Shown piece after piece: positions 36,677 to 43,073 of a DNA stretch of 49,079 nt. Where the stretch lies: positions 1-49,079 of the IMG/VR virus record IMGVR_UViG_3300025816_000018; one strand, 5' to 3'. The notes beneath the pieces were generated by a model. It was not told the origin of the DNA, made no database searches, and saw only the letters and a list, made by a program, of their open reading frames with translations. Numbering within the stretch: position 1 is the first letter of the stretch; each line of letters begins with the position of its first letter. A program made the position numbers and the translations under genes. The stretch comes from a virus.

Positions 36677-36952
36677 CTAAAAATTTAATTTTTTTAATTC
36701 TTCGTCAAGTTTTTCGAATTGTTTCATAACATCTGTTGTTTTATGTTTTTCAAACATAGAAGGAAGTATATCTACAGGCAAGTCTGATTTTAAGATTCTC
36801 CATAAAAAGTGTCCTATACATACTTCTAAATAGGTGAGGTTAGGTAAAATATTAAGAAAAAATTTCAACGAACCGTAAATAATTAAACTAACAACTAAAA
36901 ACGTTGCGAACCAAAGACATTGTCCTAATACCCAAATTGTTCTTTGTGTCAT
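36677..36952 (-). CDS. Small membrane protein
   Basis: The 91-residue protein has one or two hydrophobic helices (about 5-33, and a weaker one about 40-52) and ends in a charged helix MKQFEKLDEELKKLNF that may be a coiled coil. It is part of a run of four short membrane or small proteins between queD and the 51-residue gene, with one base to the next upstream stop. No family recognised. Such clusters in phages often include envelope or superinfection-exclusion proteins. Confidence 0.5.
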   Translation of the reverse strand: MTQRTIWVLGQCLWFATFLVVSLIIYGSLKFFLNILPNLTYLEVCIGHFLWRILKSDLPVDILPSMFEKHKTTDVMKQFEKLDEELKKLNF

Positions 36953-36953
36953 T

Positions 36954-37151
36954 TCATACTCCTAAATATTCATCGTCATTTTCATATTTTACTTCTTTGT
37001 GTTTATCATAATTCATAGAATTAGAAGAATTAGAAAACAACATACGTATGCCTTTAGCAATGAACCACAGAATCTCACTAACTACCAACATTATCGAAAG
37101 AAAAACAATGTTATTAGAAATATACTCTTTTATCTTTTTAATATCTATCAT
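36954..37151 (-). CDS. Small single-pass membrane protein
   Basis: The 65-residue protein has one membrane helix at about residues 13-36 and a charged Asn/Lys/Glu tail ending EYLGV. Its ATG overlaps the previous stop by 4 bases, supporting expression. No known family or active residues were recognised; it may pair with the adjacent membrane proteins. Confidence 0.5.
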   Translation of the reverse strand: MIDIKKIKEYISNNIVFLSIMLVVSEILWFIAKGIRMLFSNSSNSMNYDKHKEVKYENDDEYLGV

Positions 37152-37471
37152 TTTATTTGTAACTCCTTAAACCACTTAGGAACATTTTCTTCCATATAAT
37201 GTTGTATAACAAATGCTTCTGCTATATGAGAAAAGAACCAAAAGAATGTAAGTATTGGAACATATATTCTGAAATCTAATTCCAATACAGAAACTCCTAA
37301 CCACGTAAAGAATATCATACCCATAGATTTAGTTAAAAAACTTATTCCACTAAATCCTAAACTGAGTGTGTTACCTCTCGCTACTACTATGTAGATATTT
37401 AACACTAAGTGTATTAAATTTAAAAATGATGGAGCAATAACTCCCATTAAAAAATACATTGCAAATTCCAT
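37148..37471 (-). CDS. Multi-pass small membrane protein
   Basis: The 107-residue protein has three to four predicted membrane helices (about 2-28, 38-58, 66-95) with a short polar C-terminus KWFKELQIK. It joins both neighbours by overlaps (TAATG upstream, ATGA downstream). The family is not recognised. It could anchor a small complex together with the two following membrane proteins. Confidence 0.55.
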   Translation of the reverse strand: MEFAMYFLMGVIAPSFLNLIHLVLNIYIVVARGNTLSLGFSGISFLTKSMGMIFFTWLGVSVLELDFRIYVPILTFFWFFSHIAEAFVIQHYMEENVPKWFKELQIK

Positions 37472-37725
37472 TATTTGTTCCTTTTTATTTCATTCATATC
37501 AAAGTAATAAGGACCGCCATCTTCATCTACCTTATTATTGTCACTACTCCACACCTCTCTGATATCAGGCTCTATAGAATCTTTCCAAAACCATTTTTCA
37601 GAGTGATAGACTATCCAACTAATTATCGTTTGATAGAGGCTTATTATTTTTTTCTTTATTCTTTTCAACTTTATCTTTTTTACCAAAAATCTTTTCCCAA
37701 TTATCAGCATATTTCTTTTTATCAA
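37471..37725 (-). CDS. Small hypothetical protein, start uncertain
   Basis: The open frame gives up to 84 residues, but its first third overlaps, in another frame, the well-supported 51-residue gene that ends at 37619. The credible part is the last 45 residues (WIVYHSEKWFWKDSIEPD onward), which look like protein-coding sequence and end at a TAATG junction with the next gene. No in-frame ATG, GTG or TTG was found just after 37619, so either the long overlap is real or a rare start codon is used. Confidence 0.35.
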   Translation of the reverse strand: MIKRNMLIIGKRFLVKKIKLKRIKKKIISLYQTIISWIVYHSEKWFWKDSIEPDIREVWSSDNNKVDEDGGPYYFDMNEIKRNK

Positions 37726-37774
37726 TTATTCGGCTCTTATCACCCTTACCCGCATTTGAATATTTTTTACTCAT
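37619..37774 (-). CDS. Small conserved phage protein, GKGDK type (51 aa)
   Basis: ATG at 37774 opens 51 codons, MSKKYSNAGKGDKSRIIDKK followed by YADNWEKIFGKKDK, then a Lys/Asn-rich tail. This 'NAGKGDK..R....(Y)..NW..IFG' pattern is a common small phage protein of unknown role. The ATG overlaps the TGA of the preceding gene as ATGA (37771-37774). It is too short for a usual ORF cutoff but is well supported by motif and coupling. Confidence 0.75.
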   Translation of the reverse strand: MSKKYSNAGKGDKSRIIDKKKYADNWEKIFGKKDKVEKNKEKNNKPLSNDN

Positions 37775-37968
37775 TTAAATTCTTTACGTTTTACTACTTT
37801 AAGAGGTATCGGCCATTCTTTATAAGACTTTGTAGATGCTAATCCGGAATAGTTACAAGTCATTTCAGCTTCATATTCGTTAACATATTGTCTAACAAGT
37901 TCACCTAATTGCATATTGTTAGGATTTGATTGTACTAATTCTTTAATTACTTTATAAAACTTTTCCAT
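37771..37968 (-). CDS. Small hypothetical protein (65 aa)
   Basis: The 65-residue protein is helical at the N-terminus (MEKFYKVIKELVQSNPNNM) with GELVRQYVNEYE in the middle and two Cys-free ends. No family recognised. It starts three bases after the glycosyltransferase stop region and ends in an ATGA overlap with the 51-residue gene, so it is co-transcribed with both. Confidence 0.5.
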   Translation of the reverse strand: MEKFYKVIKELVQSNPNNMQLGELVRQYVNEYEAEMTCNYSGLASTKSYKEWPIPLKVVKRKEFK

Positions 37969-37970
37969 GT

Positions 37971-38807
37971 TTATCTCCTGTATTTTTTAACAGATGGTTG
38001 CCACGTTACCGTATTGCCTAAATTTACTTTTATATAAATTCTTGATTCGACCGGCGGAACATATTTATTTAATTTTACTTCTGTACCATCTTTCTTTATC
38101 CCGCCTGTTATATTACGCCCAAGATTTATATTATTAGCGTTATATTTTTCTAAAAACGATTTACCTTCAGAAGGATGATTTACTCTCGCTGAAACTTTAT
38201 TTATAGTAGACATAGATAATCCATGATACGCTTTTATTGAATCAAAAACTGCTAAGTTATTATTTTTGTGTATCATATTACTTATATAATTATCCCAACA
38301 ATTTCCTGTAATAGTATCAGAAAATGTGTGTTTAACTTTTTTAAGCGCCTCTCTACTAAATATATGAGCTGAACATTCAACATAGTTAGAATATCTTAAT
38401 ATGTAGTTAGGGTCGTTTACTAAGATATCTACATAGTGCATCCCGTCTTCATCAAACGATGGTGTACCTAAATCTATATCATAGTCTTCCATCATTCTAA
38501 ACATTTCATTTATGTCTTCTGTAAACATAAACATATCATCATCGACTATCCAAACATAATCATATTGCTCTAAGTGTTTAGGATAAAATGATGCATAGTG
38601 TGAAAAGTTTTGAAACTTAGTACCTTTACGTTGTACCCACAAATTAGATTTGTCTTTCCCGATATTACTATCGTCATAACAATATGTTACTAAATCAAAA
38701 TCTTTTAAATCTTTAGTCCACGTATCAAAAGGGCTACCGTTAATAGGCCTATTATTCTTATCTCTAAATTTACGTTGGCCAGCAGATGTGAAAACTAAAT
38801 TTTTCAC
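37971..38807 (-). CDS. GT-A-fold glycosyltransferase candidate with DxD motif
   Basis: The 278-residue protein has YDYVWIVDDDMFMFTED with D89-D90-D91, the metal- and donor-binding motif of GT-A glycosyltransferases, and an upstream CYDDSN strand in a DUF707-like layout. ECSAHIFSREALKK and CWDNYISNMI fit the later acceptor and catalytic region. The start is GTG at 38807 inside GTGA overlapping the MazG stop. It may glycosylate phage DNA, virion protein or host surface; nothing in sequence decides. Confidence 0.7.
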   Translation of the reverse strand: MKNLVFTSAGQRKFRDKNNRPINGSPFDTWTKDLKDFDLVTYCYDDSNIGKDKSNLWVQRKGTKFQNFSHYASFYPKHLEQYDYVWIVDDDMFMFTEDINEMFRMMEDYDIDLGTPSFDEDGMHYVDILVNDPNYILRYSNYVECSAHIFSREALKKVKHTFSDTITGNCWDNYISNMIHKNNNLAVFDSIKAYHGLSMSTINKVSARVNHPSEGKSFLEKYNANNINLGRNITGGIKKDGTEVKLNKYVPPVESRIYIKVNLGNTVTWQPSVKKYRR

Positions 38808-39070
38808 TTAATCAAATTACTCCACTTCATTAGTTTCATCTTTTTTACTTGTATACGATTGTTAAGTTCTCGGTCATTTAATATGCCCCTATCTTTCATT
38901 AATTCAATCATACATAAAACATCACCCGCTTCTTCTGTCAATCTATCAATAGTATAATCTTCAGAACGTACAGCTTTTGAACAAGCCTCAACAAGTTCAC
39001 CACATTCTTCCATAGTGATTAACATTAGTTCTGTATTATAATCTAACTTTTTATTTATTTTTTTCTCCAT
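38804..39070 (-). CDS. MazG-like nucleotide pyrophosphohydrolase
   Basis: The 88-residue protein has the all-alpha NTP pyrophosphatase motif: E21-E22-x2-E25 in MEECGELVEAC and E47-x2-D50 in EEAGDVLCMIE. The short length fits single-domain phage MazG proteins. It hydrolyses (d)NTPs to monophosphates, either cleaning unusual nucleotides or altering host alarmone balance. In a phage that makes modified bases it could remove damaged or unwanted dNTPs, which is inference. Confidence 0.85.
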   Translation of the reverse strand: MEKKINKKLDYNTELMLITMEECGELVEACSKAVRSEDYTIDRLTEEAGDVLCMIELMKDRGILNDRELNNRIQVKKMKLMKWSNLIK

Positions 39071-39252
39071 GAAGCTCCTTCTTTAGGTGCTACCGTTTTA
39101 CCGATATAATGTTCTGTACATCGAATTGTTCTGCCATATGCTAATTCTATAGTATACATTTTATCATCTTTAGTAGGCAATCCTGTTATCGTACCTTCAC
39201 GAAGTGAAAGTGCTTTAAGTTCAACTTTACTATTTAATTTTAATTTCTTCAT
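39055..39252 (-). CDS. Small hypothetical protein with beta-barrel-like pattern
   Basis: Starting at ATG 39252 (ATGA overlap with the deformylase stop), the protein has 65 residues; an ATG at 39264 would add four. Alternating strands (KVELKALSLREGTITGLPTK, YTIELAYGRTIRC) suggest a small SH3-like barrel, followed by TEHYIGKTVAPKEG. It overlaps the MazG gene. Such barrels often bind nucleic acid or protein, but no function is assigned. Confidence 0.55.
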   Translation of the reverse strand: MKKLKLNSKVELKALSLREGTITGLPTKDDKMYTIELAYGRTIRCTEHYIGKTVAPKEGASWRKK

Positions 39253-39887
39253 TGTATTATCCATTCTTGATTTAAAAATTTTTGTGCTTTTTTATATTTT
39301 AAAACTTTTACAGCATCACCTTTTTTAATAGTAACCAAATGATTACGGCCTATTTTTGTTTCTGCTTTATATGTAGTAACTAATTTTCTATCGTGAATTG
39401 TGATACCCATCAAATGGTCTATCTCGTGTTGAACACAAATTGATTCTAATAATCTCAGAGCTTGTTTGTTTTTACTCTCATCAGATTCCCAACTACCTTT
39501 GCCTTCTTCATTTGTTTCAACTCCACTAAATATCCAAGTGCTTTCGTTTTGTTCTGTTTTTACTTGTACCGTTTCGTATCTCTGAGTACGTACTCCTTTG
39601 TTAGGGTAAGATAAACAACCCTCATAATAACTTATCTCGTTTTCTTTTGAGACGATTTTCGGGTTAATGAGAACCAAAGGTTCACGAACATTGACCACGG
39701 CCACTTGTGCATCAATTCCCACTTGATTCGCCGCGAGGCCAATCCCGTCTTTTCTTTTGTTAAGTATCTGAAATAATTCTGTTGCGATAGCCATTCCTTC
39801 TTCAACTGATACCTCTTTTAGTTTTTTATTAATAACCGGATTATTATCTTTATAGCAATTTATAACTTTTTTAGAAATTTCTCTCAT
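39249..39887 (-). CDS. def: Peptide deformylase
   Basis: With ATG at 39887 the protein has 212 residues. AGGAG lies four bases upstream and the ATG overlaps the previous TAA (TAATG), which favours it over a GTG at 39908. Motifs are GIGLAANQ (48-55), EGCLS with C91, and HEIDH (154-158), the complete metal site. A 30-residue insert precedes the last helix. The enzyme removes formyl groups from new proteins; marine phages carry it to support translation of, for example, photosystem or virion proteins. Confidence 0.93.
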   Translation of the reverse strand: MREISKKVINCYKDNNPVINKKLKEVSVEEGMAIATELFQILNKRKDGIGLAANQVGIDAQVAVVNVREPLVLINPKIVSKENEISYYEGCLSYPNKGVRTQRYETVQVKTEQNESTWIFSGVETNEEGKGSWESDESKNKQALRLLESICVQHEIDHLMGITIHDRKLVTTYKAETKIGRNHLVTIKKGDAVKVLKYKKAQKFLNQEWIIQ

Positions 39888-40054
39888 TATACTCCTGGCT
39901 TTTTCCACGCAGTAGCTCCAACTTTCTTTATGTATAGTTGAGCGTCTTCATCATCTTTAGCTAAGAACTTTACAGGTTTAGCATCTTTACCTTTACCTTC
40001 AAGGTAAGTGTACTCTCCGTATCCACCCCAATTTTTCTTCTTAGTTTTTTTCAT
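39887..40054 (-). CDS. Small hypothetical protein (55 aa)
   Basis: ATG at 40054 opens 55 codons ending in TAA at 39887. The protein begins MKKTKKKNWGGYGEYTYLEG and ends KKVGATAWKKPGV. It is basic, with a short helix (DDEDAQLYIKK). It overlaps the upstream 61-residue gene by 14 bases and the deformylase ATG as TAATG, which supports it as a real gene. No family recognised. Confidence 0.6.
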   Translation of the reverse strand: MKKTKKKNWGGYGEYTYLEGKGKDAKPVKFLAKDDEDAQLYIKKVGATAWKKPGV

Positions 40055-40226
40055 TCAAAGACTCCTTTTTTAGTTTCCACATTTCGTTAATATCTTTTTT
40101 AGAACCGCCTTGTTTGACAAAGGCCTTTTCTCTTGTCATTATTGTCATTGGAACATCAGCTAACGATGGTGGTCTACCCCACTCATCTACCATAACCTTT
40201 TCCGATAACCATTCTTTTTTAGTCAT
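40041..40226 (-). CDS. Small hypothetical protein (61 aa)
   Basis: The 61-residue protein MTKKEWLSEKVMVDEWGRPP is charged and probably helical at both ends. It starts at a TAATG junction with the zinc-ribbon gene and overlaps the 55-residue gene. No domain recognised; the overlaps on both sides are the main support. Confidence 0.5.
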   Translation of the reverse strand: MTKKEWLSEKVMVDEWGRPPSLADVPMTIMTREKAFVKQGGSKKDINEMWKLKKESLNEKN

Positions 40227-40639
40227 TAGATTTCACCTAACTTGTGATTAATAAAATCTCTCTGTTGTTTTACAGCCGCTTTAAGAGCCGCTTTTTTCTC
40301 TTTATCACGAGCCAAAAGAATCTCTTGTTTACTTCTACGTTTAACTTTCTTTTTAGGTGGTTTAACTTTAGTAGGTTCGAGTGTGCCAAACAACTTAGGT
40401 TGTTCTTTACCTTTATGAAAAACGTTTCCATCTTTATCTACAAACTCTGCCATAAAGTGCCATCCCGCAGGTCTTCCTGATGGTTTAGGTTTCTTCTTCT
40501 CTTCAGGAAAGCCTACTGCTACCATTGTACATATAGAACAAATAACTGATTTAGCCGAATCGCCACAATTAGTGACCAATCTACTACACTTCTTACAATT
40601 AAGTGATTTATATGATTTCATTCTTGTTGTTGTTCTCAT
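40226..40639 (-). CDS. Zinc-ribbon protein with basic tail
   Basis: The 137-residue protein carries a zinc ribbon of C15-x2-C18, C25 and C34-x2-C37, then GRPAGWHFMAEFVDKDGNVF with HKGKEQPKLFG, and a strongly basic C-terminus (KVKPPKKKVKRRSKQ onward). The middle segment is shared by many marine phage proteins of unknown role. DNA or RNA binding, or interaction with the host translation or transcription machinery, is plausible. A site AGGAG lies eight bases upstream of the ATG. Confidence 0.6.
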   Translation of the reverse strand: MRTTTRMKSYKSLNCKKCSRLVTNCGDSAKSVICSICTMVAVGFPEEKKKPKPSGRPAGWHFMAEFVDKDGNVFHKGKEQPKLFGTLEPTKVKPPKKKVKRRSKQEILLARDKEKKAALKAAVKQQRDFINHKLGEI

Positions 40640-40654
40640 ACTACTCTCCTTTTG

Positions 40655-40810
40655 TTATAACAAATCTTCACAAAATTTATCCATTGAACATTGTTGTTCT
40701 TTCGCATCTAAATAATCTTGAAATGATATTTCTTCTTTAGAACCATCAGCATAAATTCTATGTGTTGGTGTCGTATAAATTAAAATTGAATTAGGATTTG
40801 CATCAAACAT
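40655..40810 (-). CDS. Small hypothetical early protein (51 aa)
   Basis: ATG at 40810 opens 51 codons, MFDANPNSILIYTTPTHRIY then ADGSKEEISFQDYLDAKE, ending in TAA at 40655. It has two Cys near the C-terminus. A clear sigma70-type promoter ends 28 bases upstream and an AGAGAG ribosome site precedes the ATG, so it is likely expressed early. No family recognised. Confidence 0.6.
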   Translation of the reverse strand: MFDANPNSILIYTTPTHRIYADGSKEEISFQDYLDAKEQQCSMDKFCEDLL

Positions 40811-40837
40811 ATTTTATCTCTCTTTGTTTACAACTAA

Positions 40838-40866
40838 ATATAATACCAAAAAACAATACAGGACAA
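40838..40866 (-). promoter_or_regulatory. Early sigma70-type promoter
   Basis: Minus strand: TTGTCC, 17 bases, TTATAT, followed by TTAG. The predicted start is near 40831, giving a 21-base leader to the 51-residue gene. The -35, spacer length, TGTATTG after the -35 and TTAGTTG after the -10 are shared with the promoter at 43038-43066 and, in part, with the three between. Confidence 0.8.
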
Positions 40867-40886
40867 CCTTTATTTTAAATAGTGAG

Positions 40887-40916
40887 GCGGTTTTTTATTA
40901 TAAGGCTAAAAACCGC
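40887..40916 (-). terminator. Inverted repeat ending the 41170-41445 operon
   Basis: GCGGTTTTT and AAAAACCGC form a 9-bp stem with a 12-base loop, 56 bases after the stop of the 65-residue acidic gene and just before the next promoter. The T-rich half lies in the stem rather than after it, so it may be an intrinsic terminator of unusual form or a boundary element. The rest of the 161-base gap shows no gene. Confidence 0.45.
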
Positions 40917-40971
40917 TTTGAAAAAACGCCTTGTCTATTTCCGTTATTTTGAGTGGATGTAGACGCAACCA

Positions 40972-41169
40972 CTATATGTAATCCGGATGTCCATTAATTG
41001 CCGAATTGAAATCAGGATTTGCTTCACAATAAGCATCGAAATCAAAGTCATCCTCATTTTCCGGAATGTCGTTTGCCGGGTCGTATTCGATAGGATTAGG
41101 AACATCTCTGTCTAAGTCTATTTCAGAATCATAAGATGCCATTGTTATTTCATCAATAAAACTATTCAT
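40972..41169 (-). CDS. Small acidic hypothetical protein
   Basis: The 65-residue protein is strongly acidic (PENEDDFDFDAYCEANPDF) with no basic patch, and follows the 91-residue gene as TAAATG. No domain recognised. Such acidic early proteins can mimic DNA or bind host proteins, which is speculative here. It is the second gene of a two-gene operon read from the promoter at 41477-41505. Confidence 0.5.
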   Translation of the reverse strand: MNSFIDEITMASYDSEIDLDRDVPNPIEYDPANDIPENEDDFDFDAYCEANPDFNSAINGHPDYI

Positions 41170-41445
41170 TTATGCCTCCGCTAATATGTGATTTGTTATT
41201 ACATCAACTTCATCAACATCAACAGGAATATCAGCATAATCACCTGTTTTACACATCCTATCTTCCATGTCATTTTCTAACTTGGCTAATAAAGTTGTTC
41301 TTCCAAAATCACTCATCCAATTCAATCGATGAAACTTTCCATCAACTTGCATCTCTACAACCTTTAAAGAATCAGTAACAGAAGAGTGGACATATTCCAC
41401 AACTACTTCTTTACCACCTATTTTTGTTTCGTACACATAAGTCAT
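41170..41445 (-). CDS. Small hypothetical early protein (91 aa)
   Basis: The 91-residue protein appears alpha/beta: MTYVYETKIGGKEVVVEYVH forms an early beta hairpin, followed by a helix around WMSDFGRTTLLAKLENDMED. No catalytic pattern seen. AAAGGAG lies six bases before the ATG and a strong promoter starts 32 bases upstream, giving high early expression. Family unknown. Confidence 0.6.
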   Translation of the reverse strand: MTYVYETKIGGKEVVVEYVHSSVTDSLKVVEMQVDGKFHRLNWMSDFGRTTLLAKLENDMEDRMCKTGDYADIPVDVDEVDVITNHILAEA

Positions 41446-41476
41446 TCAGACTCCTTTTCTTTTTGTTTACACCTAA

Positions 41477-41505
41477 ATATAATAACAAATTGCTATACCG
41501 GTCAA
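41477..41505 (-). promoter_or_regulatory. Early sigma70-type promoter
   Basis: Minus strand: TTGACC, 17 bases, TTATAT, then TTAGGTG. The predicted start is near 41470, giving a 25-base leader before the 91-residue gene. It lies immediately downstream of the stop of the 38-residue gene, so each small operon here has its own promoter. Confidence 0.85.
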
Positions 41506-41514
41506 GCATTTTTT

Positions 41515-41631
41515 TTAATTATTTTCTTCATCTTCGTCTTCGTCTTCCCAAACATCACAATGGTCTAAACAATCTGAACATAAATCGTAATCATCATAGA
41601 CTACCGCTCCACAACATTCACTTCTTAACAT
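41515..41631 (-). CDS. 38-residue zinc-finger-like peptide
   Basis: ATG at 41631 opens 38 codons: MLRSECCGAVVYDDYDLCSD then CLDHCDVWEDEDEDEENN. Six Cys and one His in a CC-x11-CxxC-xxHC arrangement suggest a single zinc knuckle, followed by an acidic tail. The ATG overlaps the preceding TAA (TAATG). Small Cys-rich phage peptides of this type are common, but function is unknown. Confidence 0.6.
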   Translation of the reverse strand: MLRSECCGAVVYDDYDLCSDCLDHCDVWEDEDEDEENN

Positions 41632-41801
41632 TACTTAATTCCTTTTTTTCTATTAAACAAAAAATCTAAAATATCATTAGCAGTTTCGTTCTCTTCAACT
41701 ATCTCATTGAGATTATCAAATAGATTTAACTGATTCTTGTGATTACCATAATCAGTTCTTTCAACTAAATCACCAAAAGCGTTTTCAACTAAGTTCTTCA
41801 T
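41631..41801 (-). CDS. Small hypothetical early protein (56 aa)
   Basis: The ATG at 41801 (MKNLVENAFGDLVERTDYGN) is chosen because earlier in-frame starts fall at or before the predicted transcript start near 41819; AGAGAG lies six bases before it. The acidic protein of 56 residues is helical, ending NDILDFLFNRKKGIK. It is read from the promoter at 41826-41854 and precedes the Cys-rich peptide. Family unknown. Confidence 0.6.
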   Translation of the reverse strand: MKNLVENAFGDLVERTDYGNHKNQLNLFDNLNEIVEENETANDILDFLFNRKKGIK

Positions 41802-41825
41802 ATTTTCTCTCTTTATCATATATGA

Positions 41826-41854
41826 ATATAACACTAAATACCACCGGAGGTCAA
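41826..41854 (-). promoter_or_regulatory. Early sigma70-type promoter overlapping the SWIM-protein 3' end
   Basis: Minus strand: TTGACC, 17 bases, TTATAT. It lies across the last codons and stop of the upstream SWIM-type gene, so promoter and coding sequence share bases. The predicted start is near 41819. Match to the other four promoters is full at both hexamers. Confidence 0.8.
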
Positions 41855-42079
41855 CCGGTTTCTTAAATTATTTTTAAATTGTTCACTAACGTGGGTAATG
41901 TGTCTACAAGATTTTCTGAAAGCATAACCTTTACATCCACAACTATAATGTTTATGAAATGGATGCCACTCTACCCAATAATGATTTCCTTTAGAACCAT
42001 CAACACGCCACTTGTTATCTTCTATAATTTCACCATCAAACTTCTCAATGAGTAAATCTATTAAAGCTTGATTACGCAT
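41834..42079 (-). CDS. SWIM-type zinc-finger protein
   Basis: The 81-residue protein has C47-x-C49-x8-C58-x-H60 in YSCGCKGYAFRKSCRH, the CxCxnCxH layout of SWIM zinc fingers, which bind DNA or protein. The segment HYWVEWHPFHKHYSC before it is also typical. It overlaps the upstream gene by 8 bases. The phage role is unknown, perhaps DNA binding during takeover. Confidence 0.65.
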   Translation of the reverse strand: MRNQALIDLLIEKFDGEIIEDNKWRVDGSKGNHYWVEWHPFHKHYSCGCKGYAFRKSCRHITHVSEQFKNNLRNRLTSGGI

Positions 42080-42314
42080 CTGAGTACATATTATGTGGTG
42101 AAGAAAATCTTAACTCTTCTCTCCATTCGTCAATGTCGCTATCACCATAACCAATCTCACCCATAGCTTTACCTACTTTTATACAATCTTCAGTACACAA
42201 GTCAGGACCTTTATCAAGCGCACATAACGCTTGATAGTAAAGTATCCAAATATACTTACCATTATTAAAGTAAATGTCTTCACCTTTGATTTCAGTAATT
42301 CTAAGCATTGTAGA
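42072..42314 (-). CDS. Small hypothetical early protein
   Basis: The open frame extends to 42368, but the upstream gene ends at 42301, so ATG at 42314 (MSTMLRITEIKGEDIYFNNG, 80 aa) or 42308 is likely. It has IWILYYQALCALDKG and a CTEDCIKVGK segment, and ends SSPHNMYSDA. No family recognised. Neither ATG has a good ribosome site, so translation is probably coupled to the gene before. Confidence 0.5.
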   Translation of the reverse strand, partial: STMLRITEIKGEDIYFNNGKYIWILYYQALCALDKGPDLCTEDCIKVGKAMGEIGYGDSDIDEWREELRFSSPHNMYSDA

Positions 42315-42648
42315 CATAAGGTTTATCATATCTTCCAAGATTAACAGAGATATACCAACCAACATCAAAGTAATCTGTCATAATATCTGAATTATCGTGA
42401 TTTCCATTATTCATCGCAGGAATAACTTCTGATAAGAAAGCAAGTGCTTCAGGATTATCTGCGAAGTGGTCTTGATACCAATACTCATTGATATTATCAG
42501 TACCAAAATCAATCGACCCTGATTGAAGAGTCAATCTCAATGATGAATAGTTATCAACTGAAAGTGAACCTTTCATATTGTGTTTTTTTAATACTTCTTT
42601 AATCTTGGGAGCAAGATTCTTTTTTTTCTCTTGATTCATATAAGCCAT
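42301..42648 (-). CDS. LPD29-like small protein
   Basis: The 115-residue protein MAYMNQEKKKNLAPKIKEVL then SLSVDNYSSLRLTLQSGSID resembles the 'LPD29' domain associated with large polyvalent phage proteins, including DIMTDYFDVGWYISVNLGRY at the end. The domain's activity is unknown. AAGGAG lies seven bases upstream and a strong promoter (42687-42715) sits 39 bases upstream. Likely early expressed. Confidence 0.65.
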   Translation of the reverse strand: MAYMNQEKKKNLAPKIKEVLKKHNMKGSLSVDNYSSLRLTLQSGSIDFGTDNINEYWYQDHFADNPEALAFLSEVIPAMNNGNHDNSDIMTDYFDVGWYISVNLGRYDKPYVYNA

Positions 42649-42686
42649 TTAGAAACTCCTTATTTTTTCTCTTTAACTAACATATA

Positions 42687-42715
42687 AATATACGAAATAA
42701 ACCAATACAGGACAA
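42687..42715 (-). promoter_or_regulatory. Early sigma70-type promoter
   Basis: Minus strand: TTGTCC, 17 bases, TATATT. Its -35 and following TGTATTGGTTT match the promoter at 43038-43066 closely. The predicted start is near 42680, giving a 32-base leader to the LPD29-like gene. It directly follows the structured RNA region. Confidence 0.75.
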
Positions 42716-42739
42716 CCGTTATTTTAATTTTTTTTGGGA

Positions 42740-43031
42740 TTCTATTCGAGACTCTTAGTAGAAAGAGTCTCGAAAATGTCTTTCAGCACCCTTTGTGCCT
42801 ATCAATATGATAATCACTTATCAAAACATTTTTAAGAGGACAATTGGTCTCCCTCCTCTCAAGCCGGAGGACGCCGGCCATGTTGACAGAGGTTCAAGTA
42901 GTCTCAATGAGGTCTTGACTCACTCTATTCAAATCCAAATTTTCAAGAAACAGAAGACAGGAGAACAACCTCTTCAAGGTTGATTTTTAATGCCTTCTCA
43001 GCAAATTAGAACAAACTCCTGTCTCAATAAC
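42740..43031 (-). ncRNA. Putative structured non-coding RNA of about 290 bases
   Basis: The 425-base gap 42649-43073 has no credible ORF but a clear promoter at 43038-43066 pointing into it. The minus strand folds as: an 8-bp stem GACAGGAG/CTCCTGTC (43016-43023 with 42956-42963) enclosing a 6-bp hairpin (42966-42982); a GC hairpin GCCGG/CCGGC (42863-42878) whose loop can pair with AGGA downstream; GATAA-GTGA-TTATC with a GNRA loop (42809-42822); GCAC/GTGC (42786-42798); and a perfect 12-bp hairpin TTCGAGACTCTT (42745-42774). No tRNA, tmRNA or RNase P landmarks seen. No T-run follows, so the 3' end is estimated. Confidence 0.65.
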
Positions 43032-43037
43032 AACTAA

Positions 43038-43066
43038 ATATAACACGGAAAACCAATATAGGTCAA
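43038..43066 (-). promoter_or_regulatory. Sigma70-type promoter facing the gene-free RNA region
   Basis: Minus strand: TTGACC, 17 bases, TTATAT, then TTAGTTG; the predicted start is G at about 43031. It is the best consensus match of the five, yet the next protein start is about 380 bases away beyond another promoter. This suggests its product is an RNA. It starts just after the stop of the 200-residue exported protein. Confidence 0.85.
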
Positions 43067-43073
43067 CCTTTTT

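Noticed and set aside
39888-39908. GTG start for peptide deformylase at 39908
   Set aside because: ATG at 39887 has AGGAG at proper distance and overlaps the previous stop as TAATG.
42795-42983. Plus-strand ORF of 62 codons in the RNA region
   Set aside because: It has no ribosome site or promoter, and its sequence is better explained by the hairpins of the minus-strand RNA.
42740-43031. tmRNA, 6S RNA or RNase P RNA
   Set aside because: No tRNA-like acceptor end, no tag reading frame, no 6S-like single long bulged duplex and no RNase P core motifs were seen.
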